64,000 nt of DNA, taken from assembly GCA_009363875.1 (NCBI GenBank), contig CM018691.1, forward strand, positions 37,735,446-37,799,445. Direction: 5' to 3'. The notes beneath the pieces are model-generated. The model was not told where the DNA came from, did not search any database, and saw only the letters and a program-made list of their open reading frames with translations. Source of the stretch: Mikania micrantha. Its lineage: Eukaryota > Streptophyta > Magnoliopsida > Asterales > Asteraceae. This document shows positions 33,561 to 44,900 of the stretch, in pieces. The position numbers and the translations under genes are program-made. Numbering within the stretch: position 1 is the first letter of the stretch; each line of letters begins with the position of its first letter.

Positions 33561-33576
33561 TGGCTCTGTGATACCA
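33561..33576 (-). promoter_or_regulatory. Primer binding site of the split copia element
   Basis: TGGTATCACAGAGCCA on the minus strand, a tRNA-Met-type PBS with a 2-base insertion, next to the LTR end. Confidence 0.75.
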
Positions 33577-33579
33577 TAT

Positions 33580-33765
33580 TGAGAGTCGTGATTTATTTTG
33601 AATTCCTCATTATTCATTTTCCATTGATACACAGATATATACAATAGCGGGTTTGTAAATGCAGGAGATATACAAGGTAGATATTAATAACACGATCTCT
33701 ACATAAAAAATATAATTCAAATAATAATAGGAAATAATATTTACTGAATTTAACGTATCTCCTCA
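33580..33765 (-). mobile_element. Short 5' LTR of the split copia element (~186 bp)
   Basis: On the minus strand it starts TGAGGAGATACG and ends CGACTCTCA, an imperfect inverted repeat, directly followed by the PBS. The outer boundary is inferred from this inverted repeat because no second LTR is left to compare. Confidence 0.6.
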
Positions 33766-34426
33766 ATAGAAAATTTTTCTAGCGTAAGTTGTTATATTGA
33801 AAAATTAATAAAAAATTGATTATTGTACGAATTTTATTCTGTTTTGTATATTCGTTTCCTTGGAATTCGGTTAGGTTACTCGTTCATTCGAAATCTATTG
33901 CGAATCATGCTTTTTCTTGGTTTTTGAATTAAATTTTATCCAATCAAATATGTGGGTAGGCCAAAACTTGTTTGATTTGAAAGTGTTAGCCCTGACTTTC
34001 AATTAATCCGGTACAAAATTCGTGTTTTGTTTTTTTGTTATACTCCTCAGGAGCCATTCATCATCATCATCATCATCATCATCATTCCAACAGATATAGA
34101 GAGCAGCGATGCAGGCCAAAATCGATAAACGTTGTGGGACTTACTCTTGGCCCTAGTTGCTTATATTTTGGATTCTTTTTTTAATATCGATAATTATGCT
34201 ACTCAATGGCTCAATTTGGATTCAATCCTCTCATAAATGATGAATTTGTTTGTATTTAGATCCGTGTAACTAGGTATAATAATTCTAATATAGCAATGCA
34301 AACATGATAAGAACGTAAAAATTTTCTTTAGGTTTCTAAAAAAAAAAACTAAATAAATCAATTGTTCTTATCGTTAAACCACACATTGTGTGACAGCGAG
34401 GTGGCGGCGGCAATGACGGTGAAGAT
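33766..34426. other. Intergenic with an ATC microsatellite
   Basis: No gene seen. (CAT)n at about 34058-34085. Confidence 0.5.
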
Positions 34427-35038
34427 TAGGGGTGTCCATGGTTCGGTTCGATGCGGTTATGGTCGTTTCCATAACCAAAACCGCTAGTTCCTTAACCATA
34501 TACATAACCAATTGATCGGTTAACCACCGGTTACTGTTCGGTTTCGGTTAAATTCGGTTAATAATAAAATTGTAGAAAACTAAGAAAAACTTGTAAATAT
34601 GCTTGTGGATTATATATATATATATATATATATTAATGATGAAAATCTAAGTGAAGCTTGTAAATTTTGTATTGATTGAGAATGTGTGAACAAAAAGTAA
34701 AACAATGTGAGCTCTAATTAGTTTTCTAATATATTTAGTCTCATATATGATACATAATATTTTCATAAAGTAAAAAAGTTATGATTTACCTTATGTACTT
34801 GACTTGCACCATAACATCTTAAAAAATGCACAAACATATAAATATTAAAAAAACCAACATACAATATTCGGTTCGGTTCGGTTCAGTTAAAGCCGGTTAA
34901 TGACTTGTCTTAACCATAATCATAACCGAATGGTTCGGTTAATGGCTTCGCTTAACCATAACCACCGGTTAAAATCGGTTATGGTTTGGGGTGGTTATTG
35001 GTTATTTTTCGGTTATGGTTACATTATGCTCACCACTA
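34427..35038. mobile_element. hAT-type MITE, 612 bp, perfect 8-bp TSD
   Basis: Ends TAGGGGTG and CACCACTA, flanked by GTGAAGAT at 34419-34426 and 35039-35046. The interior has repeated GGTTCGGTTA and GGTTATGG words and a TA microsatellite (34610-34633). No coding region. Confidence 0.88.
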
Positions 35039-35167
35039 GTGAAGATTATCGAAAGAGAGGGAGGGTTAATAAGGAATATTTCGTAATTGATGGAAACATA
35101 AGTCTTTTATAATATTTTTCTTTTATTTTGGATAAAGTGGAAATTAGTCATTTAATACCTATTTAAT

Positions 35168-35292
35168 TTTTTTTGAACAGCAATAGTCCTACTCCTAAAT
35201 TACACCCAAATACACCTTGTTTGGATTTGAACCCAAGACCTACTTCCTAAGAGGCAATGCCTCTACCAAGTGAGCTAGTCCTACATTGACAA
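35168..35292 (-). mobile_element. tRNA-derived SINE with 15-bp TSD
   Basis: On the minus strand the head carries pol III boxes TAGCTCACTTGGTAGAGG (A) and GGTTCAAATCC (B), and the tail is TTGCTGTTC followed by A8. TAATACCTATTTAAT flanks it on both sides (35153-35167 and 35293-35307), as expected for LINE-machinery insertion. Confidence 0.9.
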
Positions 35293-35307
35293 TAATACCT
35301 ATTTAAT

Positions 35308-35960
35308 CACTAGTGAAAATGATCATTATAAATGCAAAAGGTCATGCATTATTTTTATAATTGTTAAAGTTAAATGACACCTTATACTTTAAAACGTAAA
35401 GATAAAAGTGTAATTTTCTCTAACTTCAAGAAACGATACACTAACGTAAACAGAGACGTCTCTTTGTTTCAAGATTCAATCTCACAATAGTATATGTAGA
35501 CCTTCAAAGACAATTTATTCTACTTGTAATACTTTTGTAATAATGTTTTTGGATTACTTTTGCACACGTTTGATTGGCACATTGGGGATGCCAATTGCCA
35601 AAAGCCATTTATGCGCTGCAATGGATTTGACTAAACTACAAGAACCGGATACAATGCATATCAACTATCAAAAAAACAAAGAGATCAAACACATAGTAGA
35701 ATTTCAATTTAATAACACAGATAAGTTGCATTCATAAAATATCACCTCTCTCTTTTATATAATTGATGAAGTCTGAGGCTTATTTTGAAAAAAAAAAACA
35801 AATAAAAATTCACGAAAAAATAAAAATAGTTATTACAAAGTCGTAAATGACGAGAGGAGTAGCCTAACTCACTTATGTTTTTAATAGCAATATGTATTTG
35901 CAATTTTGTACACGCATACTAAGTAATTATCCAGTGTATTATACGTATGATTATAAATAA
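35308..35960. other. Intergenic, no gene seen
   Basis: AT-rich; short open frames have no recognisable domain. Confidence 0.45.
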
Positions 35961-36437
35961 GGCTGACAATTTCAAACACGAACACATTAAAACGACACGA
36001 CTTTAACATGTTTTGTGTCTAAAACAGTTCGACACATTAATACATGTTTATTTTCGTGTCTAAACAGGCAAAAACTCGTTAACACTCGTTAAGATTTGTT
36101 TAGGTATGTTAAGACCTGTTTATAATAATATATATAAAATTTTAAATAAATATATATTAAAATAGGTGGTTAACTAATTACCTTTTAAATTTCTAATTCT
36201 TTAACCTAGTTTCTTAACAGGCTGCTTTATCAGCTTTCCATAGTTCTTTTTATTAGTCATTTATAATGTTAAATTTTAAGGGTTTCTTAATGAGCCATTT
36301 TGTGTTTACATTTTTAAACGAGTTGTGTTTGTGTTTAGAAAAACATACACGATAATTTTTCATGTTGTACCCGTGTCTACTCATTTTGTGTTTCATGCCT
36401 TAACGGGTCATGTTTAACCCGTTTTGCCAACCCTTGA
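35961..36437. repeat. Probable decayed MITE (AAGGCTGACAA / TTGCCAACCCTT ends)
   Basis: Terminal sequences AAGGCTGACAATTT and GTTTTGCCAACCCTT are imperfect inverted repeats, and the interior repeats CGTGTC, TGTTTA and TTAACACT words. Flanking octamers do not match convincingly. A second GTTTGTT-rich repeat follows to about 36605. 36606-37235 shows no gene. Confidence 0.5.
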
Positions 36438-37235
36438 TAGAAATTAACCAAACGTTTAACTAACCGTTTGATGGGAAGTTTGTTTATATTCGTTCATTTA
36501 ATAGATGGACAAACATAAACAAGAAATCTCGTCGTTTAGTAAGACAAACGAACATCAACAGATGTCGTGCTCGTTGTTTTGTTTTCGTGAACGTCCGGTA
36601 ATGTGTTCATATATATTTTAACATTGTTAATTTTTATACAGTCAGTATTTTATAAAAAAAAATATATAATAGTAGCTAGATAGATTTAGTTGAAGATAGA
36701 CGGAAAAATTATTATAAGAATAGACATTTACAATTTCAGTGATACATATCTCATATTATTTTTGTTTATTTATAATATTAAATCTATAAAGTCTAACGAT
36801 ATGTTTTGTTTTGTTTTTTTTTGTTTTTATTTATTCTAATCATCCTAACGACCAGATTATTATACTTTTGTTTTTGGCTAATGGAAAAGAAATTAAAGGG
36901 AATATTGGAATGCAGAATTCCTTGGCGAAACTTATCGAACGAGTCAAAATTTAAATCGAGGATGATGACACTACTCAATTTGGACGAATTTAGAATCCAA
37001 AGTAATGGATTTGCAACAATGCCATTAAAGTTTTTTTTTAATCGATGTATCTATATGCAAACCTATTTATTTAACATAAAAATTAATAAGAAAGGAGACA
37101 AACAAATTGATATATCTCTACACACAAACATTAAGCAGCATAACATAAATAATAATATTAGTCATCATCTCACCCGTGTAACCATCCGATTAAATCCATC
37201 ATCAAGTCACCAGTTTAAGAGAAAATTCAATACTT

Positions 37236-37328
37236 AAAAAAAAAAAAAAAACATTCTTGTGAGATTCGAACCCAGGACCTTATGGTTTTTGAACCTTATC
37301 TCACCACCAAGATGCCACTGAGCTGTAA
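37236..37328 (-). mobile_element. tRNA-derived SINE
   Basis: Minus-strand A box AGCTCAGTGGCA (37324-37313), B box GGGTTCGAATCTC (37273-37261), and a 3' oligo-A tail that appears as a run of 16 A on the plus strand side (37236-37251). No clear TSD. Confidence 0.6.
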
Positions 37329-37339
37329 TGTCTTTGACA

Positions 37340-37461
37340 TTGCCATGGAATTAGCCCACTTGGTAGAGATATTGCCTCTTAAATAGAGGTATTGTGTTTA
37401 ATTCCAATCAATGAAGGAATATTAGGGAGTACTTTAGGAGTATAATGGTGTTTTTTTAAAA
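37340..37461 (+). mobile_element. tRNA-derived SINE, same family as 35168-35292
   Basis: Head TTAGCCCACTTGGTAGAG, then ATTGCCTCTTA and a degenerate B box GTTTAATTCC, with tail TTTAGGAGTATAATGGTG and a T/A run. The order of motifs follows the SINE at 35168-35292. TSD not found. Confidence 0.6.
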
Positions 37462-37568
37462 AAATTAGTAATATTAATTATAATGATAACGACGATAACC
37501 AAGGACGATTCTTATTGAGGGGCCCCCTGTTTTTCCGGTCAGAATGGTCGATTTAGTTGTATTTCGTC

Positions 37569-37686
37569 GAAAAATCCATCGGTTCCTCTCGTTTCCTTCC
37601 TAAAAATCCTTCGGCCTCCTCTGTTTTCTTTCTAAAAATCCTTCGGGCCCTTCATTTTCTTCCTAAAAATCCTTCGGCCCCCTCCG
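37569..37686 (+). repeat. Tandem repeat, ~32-bp unit, about 4 copies
   Basis: Units read TAAAAATCCTTCGGCCC...TTTTCTTCC with small changes. The open frame across it (FLPKNPSA repeats) follows from the repeat and is not taken as a gene. Confidence 0.7.
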
Positions 37687-38125
37687 AGCTTTTTTTTCAA
37701 GCTCCGTCAATGAGGAGAACATCCGTCTGTATAACAAAATTATTTACAACTATAATACGTAGGGTTAGACAACGTCATGAGGCCGGAATGGTAAAAATGG
37801 AAACTAACCTAATGGTTTATGTTATTTAAACGAAGTTTATTATTTTATTTAATATAAAACAACTTATATAAACTATTAACTTGAGTATGTATAACGCAAA
37901 ATTTATAATTGTAGTTTGAATATTATTATGGTATTTATAAAATGACCTTTTTTAGTTCTAATTGTATTATGCGACAAAATGACAATGTGATAAAATGATC
38001 TTCTTTTAGTTCTAATTGTATTAGTTCAATAACTGTATGTTTTATAAAAAACAGTTATAAGTAAAGAAATATATGATACATGACTACATGAGTACGTATT
38101 GTTTGACAAGTATAATGTGCTTTTA

Positions 38126-38145
38126 TGAGAGAGAGAGAGAGAGAA
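38126..38145 (+). repeat. (GA)n microsatellite
   Basis: Ten GA units. 37690-38560 otherwise shows no gene. Confidence 0.8.
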
Positions 38146-38569
38146 ATGGTTAAATATATGTTTTATGTGTTACAACTAAAACAAAATATAATTTTGTATA
38201 GTAATTCTCAATATTTTATAAATATATCTACCGAATGATCTCTCCTCATAACACATATGTTGATACAACTATGTTGTGTAGTGAGACGTGAACACCAGTG
38301 TGACGTGACACTTCGACAATTGCACATGTGACGTGATGCCGGCGTGACAACGCAAGCGTGAGCTCGGTCACGACCGGGAGAGGAGGATAAAGGAAAAATG
38401 AGGAAGGGTTGTAGCTACACATGTGTATGTGAAGAGGAGTCATGGTTACACATGTGTTTATGACACACGACACATATGTGAAATGAAGAGGATGTGATGG
38501 TTACAGGTAACCTTTAACATGATAATATATTGGTTATGTCGTGGTTTAAGAGTTTTAACTATTTCAACC

Positions 38570-38765
38570 TAAAATAGAATCTTTTATCAATACAACCCTT
38601 ATGATTTAAACAACTAACAGTTTAGCCCCTGTAGTTTAAACAATTAACGGTTTTAGCCTACAACCATAATTAGGTTTGTAGGCCAAAACCGTTATTAGGT
38701 TCAGTGGCTAAAACCGTTAGTTGTTTAAACTATTGATAGAATATTGTATTTTGAATTAAAATAAT
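38570..38765. repeat. Foldback element in the SULTR promoter region
   Basis: Arms pair over most of their length: TTTAAACAACTAAC.GTTTTAGCC on the right arm (reverse complement) against TTTAAACAACTAACAGTTTAGCCCC on the left. An inner hairpin, AACGGTTTTAGCCTACAA...TTTGTAGGCCAAAACCGTT, lies at 38646-38693. It ends about 170 bases upstream of the SULTR start codon. Confidence 0.7.
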
Positions 38766-38869
38766 TAAAACACTAAAATCAAACGATAATTTAAAAAATT
38801 ATTATGCAGATCAAATCCCTATATTGCCCCTTTGTTTTTAAGTCAATTTCCATTCCTACCATTTATGTT

Positions 38870-38885
38870 TTAACCCTATTTAAAC
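38870..38885 (+). promoter_or_regulatory. Possible TATA element of the SULTR gene
   Basis: CCTATTTAAACCC about 60 bases before the ATG. A weak TATA-like match; if used, the 5' UTR is very short, so an upstream start is equally possible. Confidence 0.35.
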
Positions 38886-38936
38886 CCGTATGTCATTAGA
38901 ATCCGGAGTCCTCCTGAACGGTTCGACTATCAAAAA

Positions 38937-41900
38937 ATGGGTTCGAATACAAATAATATATCCTACGAATCCGGGTCGGCTCATTATCAGCCAGAAACCA
39001 CCACAGTTTCTATATCAGTTTCGCCGGAAACAATGACGCCAACGGAATTACACGATGTCTGTCTACCGCCGGAGAAAACTACTTTTCAGAAACTCCGGCG
39101 AAAACTGTCGGAGATTTTCTTCCCCGACGACCCTCTTCACAGATTCAAAAACCAGACGCGTGTTAATAAAATTATGTTTGCTCTTCACTTCGTCTTCCCC
39201 GTTTTCCAGTGGGCACCTAGTTACAACTTTGGCCTCCTTCGATCCGACGTCGTTTCGGGTTTGACCATTGCCAGTCTTGCTATACCTCAGGTACATGATA
39301 CATGCATACATCATCATCATCATCATCATCATCATAATTTTCTGATTTGCATTTCGATTGCAGGGAATAAGTTATGCAAAACTTGCAAATCTGCCTCCTG
39401 TGATTGGCCTCTGTAAGTTTAAGTTTTTTTTAAAGGGTCGGTGCTAAGGATGAGGTGTCGGAATAAACCGAATAACCAACCATAATATAAATAACCGAAC
39501 CTTTTTTTTTTTGACTGGCGAATAAACCGAATAACAAACGGAACGGAAACACCAACCGGATGATGTGTTATGGTTTCATTTGATAGCCGACCTTTATGAT
39601 TTGTTACGGTTAAAATTCATGTACCAACACTATGGTCCAGAAATTAAAAAAAAGGGCTTAAAAACCACCTATCATTCACATCAATGTATCAATAAAATAT
39701 TTTTTTTAATAAAAAAAAATATAAAAATAAGTTAGTGAGGATAACGTGTATGTCCTATTACCAATTTTACAAACGATACAATATGTTGATGGTGAAATAT
39801 GTACCAACATAAATATATATATGTTTTTTTTAGAATACGACAACTTTTTTTCCTTTATGGTATGAAGCTAGTGATTTTTTTAAAAAAACATTTAGGCCAA
39901 CCTAGATATATTTAATGTTTTTTACAAAAAAAATTATCTTATAATTTCTGATAAATAATATATTATTGTATTTTATTTTTGTTTAGAAATAAAAATTAAT
40001 TTTAATATTTTATTTAAACTCAACATGTAAGTGGATTTACCATTGAAATTTTGTTGTATACGGAATCTTAGTGATGAGATAATGTTTATGAATCATAAGG
40101 TCCTATGTTCGAATTTTACAAGGGGTTTAATCGAAGTATTGAATTTCCACCTAAACTGGTGACTTGCTGGTGAATATGATTATGTGGAACCGCTAGTAGC
40201 ACAATGATATTACAATAATCCGTTAGTGTTCCGAATTAGACGTTCAAAAAAATCTAGAGAGAATATCCCGAATTAAAATAACCATATGTTTCAATAACCA
40301 AAATTATTATATTGTTTATAACTCGAACTAATTATCACCATCATCATTATCATCATACTTTGTATCATCATTAGCGAAGCTAAGGGAGGGTCTGAGAAGG
40401 GTAAAGTGTAGACAACCTTAAATCTTTCCTGTAGAAATTGAGAGACGGCTTTCGTTGAGACCCCTGACTCAAAAATTATAATACCTGTATAACTTGATTT
40501 GAACTAATTAATTATCAAAACATATAATCCAAAACATCGCTTGCATGATTAATTTTAGCTTGTAATTGAACCGAGCCATCTTCACCTCTAGATTTTAGTC
40601 ACTCGCAATGGCTAATGGGTATAAATATGTGATGTCACTCATATGATCTCAAACTCGATTTGTTTAGTTAAATAAACCCGAGCTCATTCCATGTCTAAAA
40701 CTCATGTTCTTGACTCATTTTTAAAACTCTAGCTCTATATTTTAAAAAATTATCCAAATAGACTATTTGTTTAGTTACAACACATTTTGACTTAAACCAA
40801 ATTGATGTTTTTTATATATCATTAATTGTTTTAAAATTCGCTCTAGATTTTGTTTTTAGGTTTATTCCCATATATGCATTAAAATATGAAATTAATTTCA
40901 GACTCAAGCTTTGTGCCACCATTGATATACGCTGTATTAGGAAGCTCTAAACATCTAGCAGTGGGTCCGGTTTCTATAACCTCGTTGGTGATGGGAACAA
41001 TGCTAAACGATGCCGTTTCTTACACCTTGCATCCAGTTTTGTACCTTAGGTTGGCTTTCACCGCTACTTTCTTTGCCGGTCTTTTTCAGGCTTCTCTTGG
41101 ATTTCTCAGGTACCATTTTTGTTTTGTTTCCACTCGTATCCTTTCTATCTTTATGACAATATATGCCTATTCATTTGAGTTTTCGCCTAAGGTTTTTAAA
41201 AATCGGTTCGACCCTGACGATGAATGTGGTTAGTTTAGAACAATTAATAAAATATTTTTCCAATGTAAATTTTTAATTTTAACTAAATACAAAATATGAA
41301 ACAAATGGTATATAAATCTAATATTTGGAATGCTAAAACATAAATGCTCCTTTTCAACCACCAATTTGGTTTTCCGGCTCAACCGGCCACCATAACACAT
41401 TTATTCAAATAATCAAATGGATACAGTTAAGAGACTCAACCGGTTTGACCAACCGTTGGTGTTTGGTTTTAACAACATTGGGCATCTATGTGCTTAGATT
41501 TAAACCAGTTGTGATGATCTGCAGATTAGGTTTCCTAATCGATTTCTTGTCAAAAGCGACACTTGTCGGTTTCATGGCCGGGGCAGCAGTCATCGTCTCG
41601 TTGCAACAACTAAAAGGGCTACTTGGAATCGTCAATTTCACTAGCAAAATGCAAATAATCCCTGTTTTAAAGTCTGTTGTAGACCAAAGAGACGAGGTAA
41701 CTAAAAAACAAATTGTTATTTTCTGGTGAAAAAGGAAAAAAAAAAAACAAATGGTAACAAAGTGAAACTGTTTATTTTTTTTATTTTTATTTTTTTTTCT
41801 TTTGAACTTTAAAAAGTGAATTAAAAGAAACGGTTATGAAATTTGATTACTATCCAGTAATTATTTAACCAAAGAGGCATTGCGAAAATGGGGTCGGGGG

Positions 41901-44900
41901 GTCGGGGGTTTTCTCAGTGGGGTTTCCTCCTGTGGTTGTTGTGGTGGCTCATGGGAGGTCCAGGTAAATAGACCTTGGTGACATAGCCTGGAAACAGTGG
42001 GTTCACATGATTGAGACCTTCGCCGTTCAAAAAAAAATCTAGTAATTATTTTTCTAATATTTACAATAAACGGGTTTGGAGTCGGTCCAACGGAGGATCA
42101 AGGGTTCGATTGGAGTTAAGGGTCCAACGGTCTAATATTTACACAACGGATGGGGGTTGTGTTCAAGTGCTAAATCTATTAGAGTTAAAGTGTTTATCTT
42201 CTTAAGAACAAGGGTTCGAGTTTCATCAAATATGATTGGTGTCAAAAACTGTTGTTAAAAAAGTGTTCTGAAAATGTTAATATTTTGATTGGTTAAATAT
42301 GATATTATTGTAGTTTTCACGATACATATGAAAGTAACCATACCGAAGTACGATATATTAAGTTTGTAACTCTGATTTATAACTTTTATACATGAATATC
42401 ACTTCTATTTGATTTTTAATCTCATATATATACAAAATTTCATCATTATCGAACTTAGCATATCCTACAATTAGCAAAGCTAAGATAGATATGAGGAGGG
42501 TAATTGACAACCTCATACGTTTTTAACATTGTTTTCACAAAAATTAAGTAAAAAACATTAAAATTAGTGTAATTTTATTTTTGTCCCTTGAGGACTGACA
42601 CATATATATTGGGGTTGGATCCAGTGAGAAAAGATTTTTGCCTAAGAAGAGTAAGAAGCAATAGGAATTTAACATGTGGCATGCTAATAATATAAAAACA
42701 AAAATCCGGTACGAAAGACAAAATTCAGTACAAAAAAAATTAATATCCTGTACAAAAAATTAAAAATCCAGTGCAAAAAATCAAAAATCCAGTACAAAAA
42801 AAATCAAAAATCCAGTACAAAAAAATAAAAATATAGTACAAAAAACAAAAATACAGTACAAAAAAACAAAAATACTGTACAAAAAAATATAGTACAAAAA
42901 AATACAGAACAAAAAAGAATCTAGTACAAAAATCCCTTCTTGGGCATTGCCAAATGTAAAACTTGTATTGGTTCTTACTCTTCTTAGTCAATAATCTCTT
43001 CTTATTTGATCTTTTTTCCATATATATTATATGCGCGAGTCACAAATGGGATCTATACACACACAAGATTATATTAGTATATCAAGGCTCGGATACATTC
43101 TCTTATGAAAATGGAGTTTTAAGGTCTAATTTCTGTATGTTTATGCAGTGGTCTTGGCATACTATTGTGATGGGGTTTAGCTTTTTGGCTTGCTTACTGA
43201 CAACCAGACAAATTGTTAGTACATCTATCTGAGTTATAATTGTTGCATTTTCACAGCTAAATAAATTTTGCTTTTATAAATGTTGCATGTTTTCATATGA
43301 AAACAATTTTCTCTATATGAGTTGAAAATCAAATTTATGAGTGCATCGTAATGATTAAAAGAAACATATGAAGTCATGACGAATCAATTATGGATATTCA
43401 AATGTAGATAGAAAAACAATATTATACCTCATACGTTGCGGCATAAAAATAAAAGAAAAAAATTAATAGAAAAAAGTTTGTGAAAAGTCAAAAGCGAGAT
43501 CCCGTAATGTGGTTTGTTTAAGGCCTTTTTACACACTTTGCATAAGTGATATTAACATGTTTAAATTCTTAAATAAATATATGAAGTTACGTTGACTTAG
43601 TTATATAGATCGAAATATACATAAGAAAAGTTATATAGCAATACCAATGTTCTTTTGTCAGTTCAGTTATATAATTCACGTTATCATTAGTCTATGTAAC
43701 CATGATTATTCTTTTAATTAACGCTCGAAAGTTTTGAGTAAAAAATAAGATTATATAACCTCCAAACATTAAAAATTCAAAGGGGTCAAAATGACATTTA
43801 CCAAAGTTAAAGGTAAGTTTTGAAAGTTTTCAAAAGCTGAGAGGTAGTTTTTATAGGTGACAAAGACCACCAACACTATTATGTTCATTTTTTTATGTAA
43901 ATTTACACATTATTTCCAAATTTTACCTCTATAGTCATGAATACACACAAACAAATCTCACATATCTATTTTTTCAGTATTAAAATACCCAAAAATTGAT
44001 ATAATTTGTGATGTCAACCGCCAACGTTCTTATGGTGGTTAATAACAAGTAATTAAGCATAGTCTTTATCTGATACGTCTTAAAATTAAACAATAGAATC
44101 TAAAAGAGAAAGAGAGGATTATTCACGACTAAGATGCTTATCACGTTACTTCCAACTGTTATTAACAACCTTACAACATATTAACGATCGCTAACAACCT
44201 ATTGACACATTTACAATTAAACCCCTCAACTACGTCAAATGACAAGTAGACCCTTTATTACTAACGGTGTAACATTATCAAACCAAATACGTTATTGGGA
44301 AATTTAACTAACAGTTACAAATGATTGTGTAGGGCATGCGAAAACCAAAACTTTTTTGGGTATCAGCAGCAGCTCCATTAGCATCAGTTATTGTGTCAAC
44401 ATCTTTGGTTGCACTTTTTGAATCAAATTTACCTAATATAGCAACTGTAAGAAGTATTCTTTCAAATTACTAATTTAGTACCTGTAGTTTACATAATAAC
44501 CCCATGGCCCCTATAATTTAATTTCCTTTACAGATTGGTCAATTGGACAAGGGTTTGAATCCACCATCATCAAACATGCTCTATTTCCATGAAGAATTTC
44601 TCGCGGTTGCTGTCAAAACCGGTATCGTTACCGGATTATTATCACTCACGGTACGTTTTCTTGATAAATTACTTAATGGGACAACATTAGACTGTATATT
44701 AGTAGAGATGTAAACGAGCCCAAACTGAGCTTGTCTAAGCTCGAGCTCAAGCTTTGTGTCCAAAACTCGAGCTTATGAACATGTTTTTATATAAATCACC
44801 AACCATTTTGAAATGTACAATACATTTAGATATATGCGTCAATCAATCAATCATACTTGTGTGGCTAACTGTAGGAAGGAATTGCGGTTGGAAGAACATT

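Noticed and set aside
37557..37829. 90-codon frame with FLPKNPSA repeats
   Set aside because: It follows entirely from a 32-bp tandem repeat and then runs into unrelated sequence.
39291..39363. Histidine-rich extension of SULTR exon 1 with an alternative end at 39416
   Set aside because: It is read-through of a 73-base intron with good GT-AG signals; splicing restores the conserved QGISYAKLAN.
42740..43021. Aromatic-rich frame (FFVLYFF repeats) on the minus strand
   Set aside because: Low-complexity translation of the CAGTACAAAAA array in an intron.
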